DNA from: Minisyncoccota bacterium
GTDB lineage: Bacteria > Patescibacteriota > Minisyncoccia > UBA6257 > 2-01-FULL-56-20
Reading direction: 5' to 3'
DNA: 51,761 nt
Assembly: GCA_031291905.1 (NCBI GenBank)
Contig: JARLIC010000137.1
Coordinates: 1 to 51,761 of the forward strand
In this document: piece after piece, positions 14,666 through 22,143 of the stretch
Layout: the number at the start of each line of letters is the position of its first letter
Numbering within the stretch: position 1 is the stretch's first letter
The notes under the pieces: model-generated
The model's input: only the letters and a program-made list of their open reading frames with translations
What the model was told of the DNA's origin: nothing
The model's database searches: none
Program-made: the position numbers and the translations under genes

Positions 14666-14880
14666 GACGGATCGACCCAGCACCGCCACGAAGGGGCGAC
14701 AGGCGGGAACGCCAGTGGTTCGCTTGGCTCTCGGTCGATATCGTCTATCCCGACCTGTCTCGCGAGTCTCGCTGGCTGGAGACAGTCAGAGTCGAAGAGG
14801 AATACGTCCCTGATACTTCGGTAAATAATTGCTACTGGGCAAAGCGAAGGTTCCTTGAGCCGGAGAGAAAGGGGAAATGA
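14662..14880 (+). CDS. Hypothetical protein, 72 aa
   Basis: ATG 14662 (ATGA, after GGAGGAGGAAG). Basic N-terminus (RRIDPAPPRRGDRRERQW), then beta strands (WFAWLSVDIVYP) and a Cys-Tyr-Trp segment (NNCYWAKRRF). Function unknown. Confidence 0.65.
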   Translation: MRRIDPAPPRRGDRRERQWFAWLSVDIVYPDLSRESRWLETVRVEEEYVPDTSVNNCYWAKRRFLEPERKGK

Positions 14881-15074
14881 TTGGCACAAACGGCTGGCGA
14901 AAACTGAACGTGCTCGAAGCGATCGAGTTCAGCAAGAGTCGCGTAGTCGAACTGCACAGGCCCCAAGACGATGGCTTTTATGAGTCGATTAGGTTCACTG
15001 ACGGCGCCCGACTTATCGCCAGGACTGGTAAAGCGAGAGGCGAAGTAGAGTTTTACGCGAAGGAGGACCGATGA
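14877..15074 (+). CDS. Hypothetical protein, 65 aa
   Basis: ATG 14877 (ATGA). Possibly a small beta domain (SRVVELHRPQDDGFYESIRF). It ends in an ATGA overlap with the next gene. No family recognised. Confidence 0.65.
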   Translation: MIGTNGWRKLNVLEAIEFSKSRVVELHRPQDDGFYESIRFTDGARLIARTGKARGEVEFYAKEDR

Positions 15075-15310
15075 TCGACCCTTATTCGTTCTACCGAAAG
15101 CCGCTCGACGAACAATCCGTGATTCTGGAGAAGGAAGCGGAGCAACTATGTAACGCAGTCAAGAAGCTCTGGGAAGCAGACAAGGACTATGCGAAGTACA
15201 AGGTCTGGCGGCAGGCTTGCGATTTCTACACCCTGACGTTTCAGCACCGGACGTTCGTTCAAGAGGAGCTGTTTGATCGTCGAGAATCCAATGAAGGGAG
15301 AGAAGGATGA
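15071..15310 (+). CDS. Helical protein, 79 aa
   Basis: ATG 15071 (ATGA). Two long charged helices (SVILEKEAEQLCNAVKKLWE and a C-terminal HRTFVQEELFDRRESNEG). Function unknown. Confidence 0.65.
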   Translation: MIDPYSFYRKPLDEQSVILEKEAEQLCNAVKKLWEADKDYAKYKVWRQACDFYTLTFQHRTFVQEELFDRRESNEGREG

Positions 15311-15558
15311 GCGAGAAACTGAAATGCCCGTCGTGCTTCAATATGACGATTACCTTTCACTTCCTTCACTGCTTCGTGCCGCCCAACAGGATAAGCTATC
15401 AATGCGATAACGAGGAGTGTGGATTCAGGCTCTATGCCCCAGAATGGAAATGGCCGACCCAAGCATTGGTTGTCGACTTCATTCGAAGTGCCCAAGATGA
15501 GAGCTTTACTCCGGTCCAACAACGAAGGATCAAGACGACGGAAGTAGGTGAGGGATGA
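15307..15558 (+). CDS. Zinc-ribbon protein, 83 aa
   Basis: ATG 15307 (ATGA). CPSCFNMT and CDNEECGFRLY supply the two Cys pairs of a zinc ribbon, with an aromatic stretch (ITFHFLHCF) between. A role in nucleic-acid or protein contact is possible. Confidence 0.65.
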   Translation: MSEKLKCPSCFNMTITFHFLHCFVPPNRISYQCDNEECGFRLYAPEWKWPTQALVVDFIRSAQDESFTPVQQRRIKTTEVGEG

Positions 15559-16196
15559 GTGAGAAACGCGATAGAGGACGTTTGAACGACGACGCGCCGA
15601 AACACAGAAATTTCAAGCACGGAGAGGGCACCAAGGACAGGCTGTACCGGATTTGGAGCGGGATGAAAACTCGCTGCTATAACGACAACGAGCCTGCGTA
15701 CCCAAGATATGGGGGCCGAGGGATTACAATCCATGAGTCTTGGCTGACCGACTATGTTGCATTCAAATCATGGGCGCTCAGCAATGGATATTCGAACGAA
15801 CTCACTATTGATCGGATTGACAACGACGGGAACTACGAGCCCGGCAATTGCCGGTGGATAACACGCAAGGAACAGAACAGAAACAGAAGATCCAATGTAA
15901 TGGCCACGGCATTCGGCGAAACCAAGAGTGTCGCCGAATGGGCTGATGATCCGCGATGTTGCGTAGACTACGAATGCTTGATAGAACGAATAAGATATGG
16001 CCATGATCCAGAAACGGCGATCACAAAGCCATCAACAAGCTACGCGAACTTCGGAACACTGGGAAAGGACGCCATTCTTGGTATCAGGCAAAGACGCCAG
16101 GAAGGACATCTACTTAAAACAATAGCCGTGGAATTCAATACAACAATTTGCAATGTCTGCATGATCGTCAATCGGAAAACTTGGAGACACATATGA
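15555..16196 (+). CDS. HNH-type homing endonuclease-like protein, copy 1
   Basis: 213 residues. The N-terminal LYRIWSGMKTRCYN, YPRYGGRGITIHESW, SNGYSNELTIDRIDNDGNYE and CRWITRKEQNRNRR follow a well-known phage HNH-like nuclease pattern (catalytic His/Asp in the ID.D..G.Y...NCRW region). The C-terminal 45 residues (ILGIRQRRQEGHLLKTIAVE) look like a helix-turn-helix module typical of homing endonucleases. Such genes spread by cutting target DNA. A related gene without this C-terminal module is at 42914. The coding sequence appears more AT-rich than its neighbours, which suggests separate acquisition. Confidence 0.8.
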   Translation: MSEKRDRGRLNDDAPKHRNFKHGEGTKDRLYRIWSGMKTRCYNDNEPAYPRYGGRGITIHESWLTDYVAFKSWALSNGYSNELTIDRIDNDGNYEPGNCRWITRKEQNRNRRSNVMATAFGETKSVAEWADDPRCCVDYECLIERIRYGHDPETAITKPSTSYANFGTLGKDAILGIRQRRQEGHLLKTIAVEFNTTICNVCMIVNRKTWRHI

Positions 16197-16645
16197 CCAT
16201 GAAGATCTGTTTCTTGGACATTGATGGCGTTTTGAATCGCCACCAATACAACGAAATGTCGCAATCCAACTCTGTCGACCCAGAATGCGTGGCGAGGCTG
16301 AATCGCATCCTGATCGAGACCGACGCCCGCATTGTCCTTTCCTCGGCGTGGCGATATATGCTCATCGGCAAAGCCATGAGCCTCGTCGGATTTGACTACC
16401 TGCTGAGAACGCACGGCGTTGTCGCCAATCGCCTGGTGGGGCGGACGCCGGCCGACGAGGAAGTCAAAGAGCGCGGCTGGCAGATTCATCAGTGGCGAAA
16501 AGATAACGGCCATTGCGGGAAGTACGTAGTCATCGATGACATGGACCTGCATATCTCGCCGTTGCATCCGTTCGTTCAACCCCAGGGCGACATCGGGCTG
16601 ACCGACGCCGACGCGGACAAAGCGATCTCGATCCTGAAAGGATGA
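16193..16645 (+). CDS. HAD-family phosphatase
   Basis: 150 residues from ATG 16193 (ATGA). The N-terminal FLDIDGVLN carries the HAD nucleophile motif DxDG, and RIVLSSAWR follows the Ser motif II region; VVIDDMD near residue 115 supplies the acidic motif IV. The layout resembles the HAD domains linked to Swiss-Army-Knife RNA repair proteins, so a role in end-trimming of RNA or nucleotides is conceivable. Substrate unknown. Confidence 0.8.
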   Translation: MTMKICFLDIDGVLNRHQYNEMSQSNSVDPECVARLNRILIETDARIVLSSAWRYMLIGKAMSLVGFDYLLRTHGVVANRLVGRTPADEEVKERGWQIHQWRKDNGHCGKYVVIDDMDLHISPLHPFVQPQGDIGLTDADADKAISILKG

Positions 16646-17016
16646 TCATGAGCGAGACCCGATTCTGTCCAGCCACCATGTGCCCACTCTTTGCGCCGGA
16701 TGGATCGCCGTGGACCGGAGAGAAAGACGGGGTCTGCCCGAACCACGACGACATCGAAAACGATGGCTGCATGTTCTGGAGCAAAGACCATTGCGACGGA
16801 TGCCGCACGGCCGTGTCGCAGGTCTACGAGGTTCAACGCAAAGGCGGAACGCTCCAGATCGGGCCAGTCCAGCGGACCAAGACCAGCGTAACACCGAAGG
16901 AATTCGACTGCCCGAGATCGCATGAATGCCAGTGGCAGGCGGAATCCAGACCGAGCCTATGCCCGCCAAGGCTCGCTCTCAGTATCGGCGTCGATCCCAA
17001 ATCTTGTGCGTGGTGA
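16642..17016 (+). CDS. Cys-rich protein, 124 aa
   Basis: ATG 16642 (ATGA); ATG 16648 is an alternative. Cys motifs are scattered (FCPATMCP, CPNH, CMFW, CDGCR, CPRSHEC, CPP, SCAW), enough for at least two zinc sites. No family recognised. Confidence 0.65.
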   Translation: MIMSETRFCPATMCPLFAPDGSPWTGEKDGVCPNHDDIENDGCMFWSKDHCDGCRTAVSQVYEVQRKGGTLQIGPVQRTKTSVTPKEFDCPRSHECQWQAESRPSLCPPRLALSIGVDPKSCAW

Positions 17017-17028
17017 AACGGAGGAAGG

Positions 17029-17391
17029 ATGAGCGAGCCATGGACCATGAAGCCTTGCTTCTCTGGACCCGATTGCTGGTGCCGGATCATCGTCGACCCG
17101 GATGGACGGGAATGCAATGACTGCGGAGCCATGAACATAGCGAATTGTCAGTACGTCATCGACGCATTGAACAAGACGCCCGGCACGGAAACCAACGTTA
17201 ATGAACGACACCCTGTCCCGTGGCACATCGAATCAGTGAAGGAATGCGGATGCAGGTACGTCGTCACCACGGCGGGGCTAGGGGAGAACGATCTGGAGTA
17301 CTGCGTGTCCTGCGTCGGCCAGATCCGCAAGGAATACGTCGAACTGTTCGTGGAAGCGGTCAATGGGTTTTACAAGGAGATGCGCAGTTGA
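17029..17391 (+). CDS. Zinc-binding protein with two Cys modules
   Basis: 120 residues after GGAGGAAGG. The N-terminal module has CFSGPDCWCRI and CNDCGAMN; the C-terminal module has ECGCRYVVTT and YCVSCVGQI. The end is a helix (EYVELFVEAVNGFYKEM). Duplicated zinc-ribbon design. Function unknown. Confidence 0.65.
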   Translation: MSEPWTMKPCFSGPDCWCRIIVDPDGRECNDCGAMNIANCQYVIDALNKTPGTETNVNERHPVPWHIESVKECGCRYVVTTAGLGENDLEYCVSCVGQIRKEYVELFVEAVNGFYKEMRS

Positions 17392-18221
17392 GCGACAAAG
17401 GACCAAGATTCAACATCTACGATACAACGATTATCATCTGGTCGGAAGCAAGGTCGGATCGCAAGTTGTACGACAAAATCCGCCGCATGCTGAAGCGGCA
17501 GCAGTTTAGTTGGATGAGAGATCCGCGTATCGTTAAGTTATATCCATCGCTCGCTTCGACGTTTCACTACGGATGCCTGAAGGGCTTGGAATTCTGTGCC
17601 GAGATTCACCCAGCGATGATCAAACTGGAGTTCTTCCAGAACTTCGTCACGGAGAATCGGAACGGCGGGAAGTACGACTTCGACAGGCTGAAGAAGATGC
17701 CCTACCTGATCCGCCTGCGATACCAGAAGGCAGTGAACAGCATTCGATCCATGCTTCTCAAAGAGGGTTTTGCGGACGACTCCAAGGTCACCCACAAGTC
17801 GGCCCTCGCTAACGTAATGCAGCGACGCAAGGAGCTGGAGGATTTCCAGGGCAAAGGATTCTATGCCCGCGAGCGCCAAAGCTACAACATTACGGACGGC
17901 GACGGCGTAGCCCTGAAAGACGGGGACGTGAGATACTTCTACGACCTCAACAACCGGCTCAGCAAGGCCACGGTCTACCACAACATTAACAATATGTGGT
18001 GGGCCGTATTCAACGAGTCCAGGTACACAAATATCGCCAGCTTCAGGCTGTTCTCATGGAAACCCGGATTGCCGAGGCGGAAATATCCAAAGCCGGAATC
18101 TCGCATCCAATCCCTGCTGGACACTGCGACGAAGCACATGGACTTCGAGCGTGCGATCGTCTATCGGGACCTACTGAAAGCCAGGAACCCGTCGTCGCTT
18201 GAAGTCTCGATTTCGGGTTAA
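17388..18221 (+). CDS. Phage protein with C-terminal UVR-like motif
   Basis: 277 residues from TTG 17388, which overlaps the previous stop (TTGA). The first 130 residues form an aromatic and basic domain (FNIYDTTIIIWSEARSDRKL, STFHYGCLKGLEFCAEIHP). A helical middle part follows. The last 40 residues (RIQSLLDTATKHMDFERAIV then YRDLLKAR) resemble the UVR motif of UvrB and UvrC, a helical hairpin for protein contact. The function is unknown; interaction with host UvrABC repair is possible. Confidence 0.65.
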   Translation: MSDKGPRFNIYDTTIIIWSEARSDRKLYDKIRRMLKRQQFSWMRDPRIVKLYPSLASTFHYGCLKGLEFCAEIHPAMIKLEFFQNFVTENRNGGKYDFDRLKKMPYLIRLRYQKAVNSIRSMLLKEGFADDSKVTHKSALANVMQRRKELEDFQGKGFYARERQSYNITDGDGVALKDGDVRYFYDLNNRLSKATVYHNINNMWWAVFNESRYTNIASFRLFSWKPGLPRRKYPKPESRIQSLLDTATKHMDFERAIVYRDLLKARNPSSLEVSISG

Positions 18222-18241
18222 GCGTTTTATGGAGATAAGAC

Positions 18242-18457
18242 ATGAGCGAGCCGCACAATGTCAAGATCCTCATCGAACTGGACGTCTACGAGAGCGACGA
18301 CCAAAACGAAGCCAGCGAGAGAGCGTTCGGCGATATCCTCTGGATCATCGATCGACACTCGGAACTGGATGGAAATGGAATTCGGAAGCTCAGGCGGTAT
18401 TTTCACGATTCCATGCCGATGGTTGTGAGCAGGATTGGGGTGGTGAAAGATGAGTGA
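18242..18457 (+). CDS. Hypothetical protein, 71 aa
   Basis: ATG 18242 after GGAG. Beta strand (NVKILIELDVYE), then an acidic helix (EASERAFGDILWIIDRH), then a strand (MPMVVSRIGVV), an arrangement that could be a small ferredoxin-like fold. The next gene opens with a similar strand (VQVVIDLDVC), so the two may be related. Confidence 0.65.
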   Translation: MSEPHNVKILIELDVYESDDQNEASERAFGDILWIIDRHSELDGNGIRKLRRYFHDSMPMVVSRIGVVKDE

Positions 18458-18701
18458 GGAATTGCAGCAGGGGGCTTCGAGGATTTGGAACAGAGTGCAA
18501 GTCGTCATTGATCTCGATGTTTGCCACAAGGAACAGTGGTACTGCGAGAAGCTGGCGAAAGAGACGGTCCAGTTCATGATGTCCAAGCAAAGCACCTACA
18601 TCGGAGATAGCCAGTATTACATCGACCTGTACGGCGACGACAAGTTCCCAATGATGTACGGCAAGATTGAAGCTCGGAAGCCTGTGGAGGATTGCCAGTG
18701 A
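18450..18701 (+). CDS. Hypothetical protein, 83 aa
   Basis: ATG 18450 overlaps the previous stop by 8 bases, after GGGGTGG. WNRVQVVIDLDVCHKEQWY resembles the start of the preceding protein, followed by a helix and a strand MMYGKIEAR. Possible diverged duplicate of the gene before it. Confidence 0.65.
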   Translation: MSEELQQGASRIWNRVQVVIDLDVCHKEQWYCEKLAKETVQFMMSKQSTYIGDSQYYIDLYGDDKFPMMYGKIEARKPVEDCQ

Positions 18702-19009
18702 GTGAGCGAAAACGAATCGCAGTAGCGTTTCTCGAAGAAGGCTACACCGCATGCCCCACGCAATGGGAGGGAATCGCGGACGACGGCAAGGAAGTCTACG
18801 TCCGATACCGTTGCGGAAGGCTACGCGTTGAATGTGGCCTGAATAACTGGATCTACTCGGAAATGGTCGGCGAGAAATACGACGGACACATGAAGACCGA
18901 GGTCATGCAAAGGCACACAGCCTCGATTATCGATTGGTCAAACACCGTTGTTGCTCGGCGTGAAATGGAAGAGTGGTATCCGTTCGAGGGGCTTCCTGAG
19001 AGCGAGTAG
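18698..19009 (+). CDS. Conserved phage protein (PSQW...RYRWG family), copy 2
   Basis: 103 residues from GTG 18698 (GTGA overlap). CPTQWEGIADDGKEVYVRYR, then a short segment, YDGHMKTEVM and IIDWS match the gene at 14029. The C-terminal 20 residues (MEEWYPFEGLPESE) are extra. Function unknown. Confidence 0.7.
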   Translation: MSERKRIAVAFLEEGYTACPTQWEGIADDGKEVYVRYRCGRLRVECGLNNWIYSEMVGEKYDGHMKTEVMQRHTASIIDWSNTVVARREMEEWYPFEGLPESE

Positions 19010-19013
19010 GTGC

Positions 19014-19460
19014 ATGACCTTTTCAGAAAAATTCTGCGGCTGCAAAAATGAGGAAGCTATGCCAAACGATACCGAGATTCAGGGTGGGACTCCGACGCCC
19101 ACCCCGGCCGCCGAGGAGATCAACACGGAGGAGCTTCACGCTTTGCACTTGAGCCTCATGATCATGGCCGAAGAAGTCCAGGTTATAAAGAAGATGGTCA
19201 ATGCCGACAGGCTGGACCTTGCCGAGAAAACCCTTCGTGGCGTGATCGAAGTGTCCAGGGACAGTCAGCACAAGATGACCAACTACTGCCTCATGCTCAG
19301 AAGGAAGCTCGGAAAGACCGGCAAGACGCGAAGAGGATGGAAGTGCGAGAACAAAACAAGGTCGAACACGATACCCACAATGCGTGCCCAGAATGCGACT
19401 CAGGACATAGATTCTATCACTGCTTTGGCAGGGATTGCAGGATGGAGACGCATTCAGTGA
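19014..19460 (+). CDS. Hypothetical protein, C-terminus probably extended by stop loss
   Basis: ATG 19014 starts MTFSEKFCGCKNEEAMPN; ATG 19059 is the alternative start. After a Pro/Thr-rich linker comes a helical part (LHALHLSLMIMAEEVQVIKK) to about KTGKTRRG. Beyond base 19337 the frame overlaps the well-supported zinc-ribbon gene and turns into low-complexity sequence. A TGG codon at 19338, where a TGA would give the usual start-stop overlap, suggests that the original stop was lost. Confidence 0.5.
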   Translation: MTFSEKFCGCKNEEAMPNDTEIQGGTPTPTPAAEEINTEELHALHLSLMIMAEEVQVIKKMVNADRLDLAEKTLRGVIEVSRDSQHKMTNYCLMLRRKLGKTGKTRRGWKCENKTRSNTIPTMRAQNATQDIDSITALAGIAGWRRIQ

Positions 19461-19558
19461 CGTGCCTGGAGTGCGAGACCCCGTACGTCACTGGCCAAAG
19501 CTTGACGCCAGAAGGAGAGTGGATGGGAAGGATGAGGGATAAGCGAGAGTCGATATGA
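19337..19558 (+). CDS. Zinc-ribbon protein, 73 aa
   Basis: ATG 19337 after AAGAGG. CPECDSGH, CFGRDC and CLECETPYV give a Cys-rich ribbon. It is the last gene of the long rightward train; about 290 bases without a convincing gene follow. Confidence 0.65.
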   Translation: MEVREQNKVEHDTHNACPECDSGHRFYHCFGRDCRMETHSVTCLECETPYVTGQSLTPEGEWMGRMRDKRESI

Positions 19559-19779
19559 AGAATGGTGGGGGATCTGAGTGAGGCTGGGGGATGCCCCTAT
19601 GCCAATAGAAGCCCCCGGCCTGTTTAACATAAGCGATCGCCTACCCACCCGGTCTATAGGAATGGTCGTCCTTCCCTTCTCCATGCATGCACATGCTTTG
19701 CGTCACAGACTGTGCCAATCCATGTTGATTCTCTGCACATGGGGGCAAAAGAAATCTCTTGCAATGCAGAACAAATCTC
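19559..19779 (+). other. Gene-poor spacer before the next cassette
   Basis: No convincing gene. The one open frame (from GTG 19578) is low-complexity and lacks a ribosome site. A GC-rich inverted repeat, CTGGGGG near 19583 with CCCCCGG near 19614, could end the upstream transcript, but it lacks a T-run. The CTTGC element occurs at 19753 (AATCTCTTGCAATGC) and again just before the promoter. Confidence 0.5.
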
Positions 19780-19807
19780 TTGACTTTGCTTGCCTAGGGT
19801 GTATACT
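19780..19807 (+). promoter_or_regulatory. Sigma70-like promoter with CTTGC element and GGAGACGAG leader
   Basis: TTGACT (19780-19785), 16-bp spacer, TATACT (19802-19807). ACAAATCTCTTGACTTTGCTTG overlaps the -35. GGAGACGAG starts at 19816, nine bases after the -10, as at 21430 and 29629. Drives the gene at 19849. Confidence 0.8.
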
Positions 19808-19848
19808 TAGGGTGTGGAGACGAGGAACGCCAGAACAAGGGGCTTGCC

Positions 19849-20052
19849 ATGACGACCATGCTGACCGCCGAGATGAGCGTTGACGAGGCTTTGTTGGTCC
19901 TTCGCCGCAAGCCGGTGGGGCAGGCCGAGCACGGGGTTGCTCGTGCGGCCCTGCTGCTGCTGAGGGGCATTGGGATGGGCCAGGCGTCGATCGAGCGGGA
20001 GGCCATGCGTACGCTGTCCTACAGCGAAGAGCTTGTTCTGGTGGAGTTCTGA
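19849..20052 (+). CDS. Hypothetical protein, 67 aa
   Basis: First gene of its cassette, 41 bases after the -10. Helical (MSVDEALLVLRRKPVGQAEH and ARAALLLLRGIGMG), ending in a hydrophobic LVLVEF. ATG 19849 follows a weak site (AAGGGG). Function unknown. Confidence 0.6.
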   Translation: MTTMLTAEMSVDEALLVLRRKPVGQAEHGVARAALLLLRGIGMGQASIEREAMRTLSYSEELVLVEF

Positions 20053-20128
20053 GGGGATGTGCAGGGGATGGGCCTCCGGGGTGTTCCTGGGGGCTGTGCA
20101 GGGGCGGCTGACACAAGGAGCTAGACCG

Positions 20129-20404
20129 ATGACAAGAACAATGAACGACGTCCTGACTGCGATCGAGGTGGACGACAAGATCGGTGATGCCACCGACGGC
20201 ATGTACGGTGCGGTAGGCGTCACGGCTGTCGTGGTTCGCGAGGTGAGCCGTAGTGAGTCCAGGGACGGGTTTCCGGAGTGGGCCGTGGAAGTGGTCGGTG
20301 ATGGCTTTCGGTGCGTCCTGAAGGCTTTCAGGCACGACCACAAGCAGGCCGCTGTGATCTACGCCAGCGAGGTTGCGGACGCCATGGGGCTGAATGTGGG
20401 CTGA
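20129..20404 (+). CDS. Hypothetical protein, 91 aa
   Basis: ATG 20129 after AAGGAG; ATG 20141 is an alternative. Beta-rich (GAVGVTAVVVREVSRSES, EWAVEVVGDGFRCVLKAF) with a C-terminal helix (QAAVIYASEVADAMG). Function unknown. Confidence 0.65.
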   Translation: MTRTMNDVLTAIEVDDKIGDATDGMYGAVGVTAVVVREVSRSESRDGFPEWAVEVVGDGFRCVLKAFRHDHKQAAVIYASEVADAMGLNVG

Positions 20405-20428
20405 CAAACTAGGTGCATAGGAGATGGC

Positions 20429-20620
20429 GTGACGAAGGACGACAAGCCAAAGCCGACCGGCCACGTCAATCCTGTGCGAGTCTTGGCCAGAGGAAGGACT
20501 AGCCCGCACGCCGTGTACGCAACCGTCGTTTGCGAGGACGAGGATGGCACGGAATGGTCGTTTGATGTGGCGGCTTTCAACTTCGACCTCAAGCCGAACA
20601 GAGGGGAGGGCAAGCCGTGA
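20429..20620 (+). CDS. Hypothetical protein, 63 aa
   Basis: GTG 20429 after AGGAG. A basic N-terminus and a small beta domain (HAVYATVVCEDEDGTEWSFD). Coupled by GTGA to the next gene. Function unknown. Confidence 0.6.
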   Translation: MTKDDKPKPTGHVNPVRVLARGRTSPHAVYATVVCEDEDGTEWSFDVAAFNFDLKPNRGEGKP

Positions 20621-20964
20621 CCAGTGAGCAAGCCAAGCAAGCCGCCGACAAGGAACCAGACAACTACTCCAGTCCCTACGATGACGACTACCAAGCCGAA
20701 CCCCAGCACTGCGACGGGAGGCAGTTGAAGTATCTAAGGTTTATGGCTGGACTAGTCCGCGATCGTGCGACGTGGTTCGTGGCTGACTGCGAGATCAGCC
20801 AACATTACAATAAGGAAGACCCTAAGCCGGAACTGATGAAGGACCTGCTGGCGATCGAGAAGCATGTTGCAAACCTGAGGGCGGCAACCGAGAAGTGCAT
20901 TGCCGATGGGCCAAACGGAAACGACACGCCAGAACTGCCGGACTGGGCGAAAAGCTGGGAGTGA
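20617..20964 (+). CDS. Hypothetical protein, 115 aa
   Basis: GTG 20617 (GTGA). A polar N-terminus (disordered) is followed by a helical body (LKYLRFMAGLVRDRATWFV, ELMKDLLAIEKHVANLRAAT) and a Trp-containing tail (LPDWAKSWE). Function unknown. Confidence 0.65.
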   Translation: MTSEQAKQAADKEPDNYSSPYDDDYQAEPQHCDGRQLKYLRFMAGLVRDRATWFVADCEISQHYNKEDPKPELMKDLLAIEKHVANLRAATEKCIADGPNGNDTPELPDWAKSWE

Positions 20965-21012
20965 CCAGGGCAACGCCGACGCATAACCGAATGGGCTCCG
21001 AGGGGGAAAGCC

Positions 21013-21189
21013 ATGGCTGCCGACGATCCGCACCCCCGCGAGTCTCGAAGACGACAGCGAAGCCTAGGAACCTATTCCGAGTTTATCCAATACCGCGATA
21101 AACTCTGTATAACTCGATCTAGCCAGGCAAGGATGACGCGGTCGACAACGGCACCAACGCCAATGTCGGCCCCTAGGTTCGACTCCTAG
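21013..21189 (+). CDS. Doubtful 58-aa ORF
   Basis: ATG 21013 after GAGGGGGAAAG codes MAADDPHPRESRRRQRSLGT and so on, ending at TAG 21187. The first 35 residues look protein-like; the rest is Thr/Pro-rich. A competing frame from GTG 20961 (GTGA overlap, 46 aa) also exists. At most one of the two is likely real. The 3' part overlaps a tRNA T-arm-like sequence that I rejected. Confidence 0.35.
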   Translation: MAADDPHPRESRRRQRSLGTYSEFIQYRDKLCITRSSQARMTRSTTAPTPMSAPRFDS

Positions 21190-21309
21190 GCTGGCTCTCT
21201 CGCCCCGTAAGCTGTGAGTGGGGGCGGGTCGTCGTGCGGCTGGACAGGTTACACCAACAGCGTGAACCAAGCGACGTTAACCGCAGCAAGCTATCAGTGA
21301 GGCACGCCG

Positions 21310-21351
21310 GCCCCCTGTCCGCGACCGACCATCGCAGGCAGGGGGCTTTTT
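21310..21351 (+). terminator. Intrinsic terminator with long loop
   Basis: GCCCCCTG (21310-21317) pairs with CAGGGGGC (21339-21346), loop 21 nt, then five T. It is followed by CATGC, as at the terminators near 22919 and 29547. It separates the cassette of 19849-20964 from the promoter at 21393. Confidence 0.8.
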
Positions 21352-21392
21352 CATGCAACGAAAGAAAAGCAAGGAAATTCTGCCACACCCAC

Positions 21393-21421
21393 TTGACGTG
21401 TAGCTACACGCGGCGTATAGT
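21393..21421 (+). promoter_or_regulatory. Sigma70-like promoter with GGAGACGAG leader
   Basis: TTGACG (21393-21398), 17-bp spacer, TATAGT (21416-21421). GGAGACGAG begins at 21430. AAAGAAAAGCAAGGAAATT (the CTTGC element in reverse) lies 15-30 bases upstream of the -35. GTAGCTAC inside the spacer is a perfect palindrome. Confidence 0.8.
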
Positions 21422-21467
21422 TTGGGTGCGGAGACGAGAGACGCGAGGATGAATCGGGAGATGACCG

Positions 21468-21812
21468 ATGACCACCCGGAAGCTTGCCATCGCCCTGTTG
21501 CACAACCACTTCGACGCCGACCATCTTGAGCAGGTCAAGGCCGAGATGGCGACGATGGGAGCCCCGACGATCCGTGTAGCTTGGCACGCAGGCGGCGTGT
21601 GGGTGGCCCTTGAGGGGTGCCATCGTCTTCGGGCCGCCAAGGCTCTCGGGCTGACTCCGGTGATCATTCCGGTCGAATACGACGACGAGACGACGACCGA
21701 AGACGCTGGATTCACCGACGACGAGCTGCCGGATGTCCTTGTAATCGCCGACGTCGTAGACAAGGCGTCGAACCGGTTGATCCTGGATTTCGAGCCGCAA
21801 GATGATGACTGA
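21468..21812 (+). CDS. ParB/sulfiredoxin-like domain protein
   Basis: 114 residues. IRVAWHAGGVWVALEGCHRL and RAAKALGLTPVIIPVEY match the ParB N-terminal (Srx-like) core, in which G.HR..AAK binds nucleotide; in chromosomal ParB this domain binds and hydrolyses CTP. No HTH domain follows, so this is a stand-alone core. It may act as a regulator or nuclease-like enzyme in phages. First gene of its cassette. Confidence 0.7.
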   Translation: MTTRKLAIALLHNHFDADHLEQVKAEMATMGAPTIRVAWHAGGVWVALEGCHRLRAAKALGLTPVIIPVEYDDETTTEDAGFTDDELPDVLVIADVVDKASNRLILDFEPQDDD

Positions 21813-22143
21813 CACGCTCCTTTCAGCCCCGCTGGATAGTCCAGCGGGCCACCCGCATGCCAAGAAATGCCCAATGACGATCTACCACAACCAAGACGAC
21901 GCCCCCCTGAATATCCCAGCCGGCATGGTCCGAATCTCGGGCGTCCGCGATCTCAACGACGACACGCTCTGGATGGCCGCCGAGGACGACGACAGGATTG
22001 CTTTCTTTGACGCCTACGGCCGTCCGGTCGACGACCGTAAGTACATCACATTGCACATCTACGCTGACGTTCCGGCTGAGCAAGTCCCCGCGTTTTTCGA
22101 GTGGCTGACGACGACTGGGCTCCGGTTGGACGAGTTGCGATGA
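21802..22143 (+). CDS. Hypothetical protein, 113 aa (start uncertain)
   Basis: ATG 21802 overlaps the previous stop, but codons 6-22 lie across a perfect hairpin, so ATG 21874 (MTIYHNQDDAPLNIPAGMVR) may be the real start; neither has a strong ribosome site. The body is beta-rich with a YITLHIYADVPAEQVPAFFE segment. No family recognised. Confidence 0.6.
   Translation: MMTDTLLSAPLDSPAGHPHAKKCPMTIYHNQDDAPLNIPAGMVRISGVRDLNDDTLWMAAEDDDRIAFFDAYGRPVDDRKYITLHIYADVPAEQVPAFFEWLTTTGLRLDELR
21828..21848 (+). repeat. Perfect inverted repeat CCCGCTGG/CCAGCGGG
   Basis: CCCGCTGG ATAGT CCAGCGGG forms an 8-bp stem with a 5-nt loop between the ParB-like gene and ATG 21874. No T-run follows, so it is not a classical terminator. 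It could be an mRNA stem or a protein-binding site. Confidence 0.6.

Noticed and set aside
19578-19883. 101-aa open frame from GTG 19578
   Set aside because: It runs across the promoter at 19780 and the start of the gene at 19849; its sequence is His/Cys/Ser-rich without structure.
21121-21197. tRNA-like 3' half: CTAGG-TTCGACT-CCTAG T-arm and a 6-bp acceptor (AGCCAG/CTGGCT) spaced like a tRNA
   Set aside because: No D-arm, no anticodon stem with U33 could be fitted, the seventh acceptor pair is G-G, and the segment lies in a possible ORF. At most a tRNA relic.
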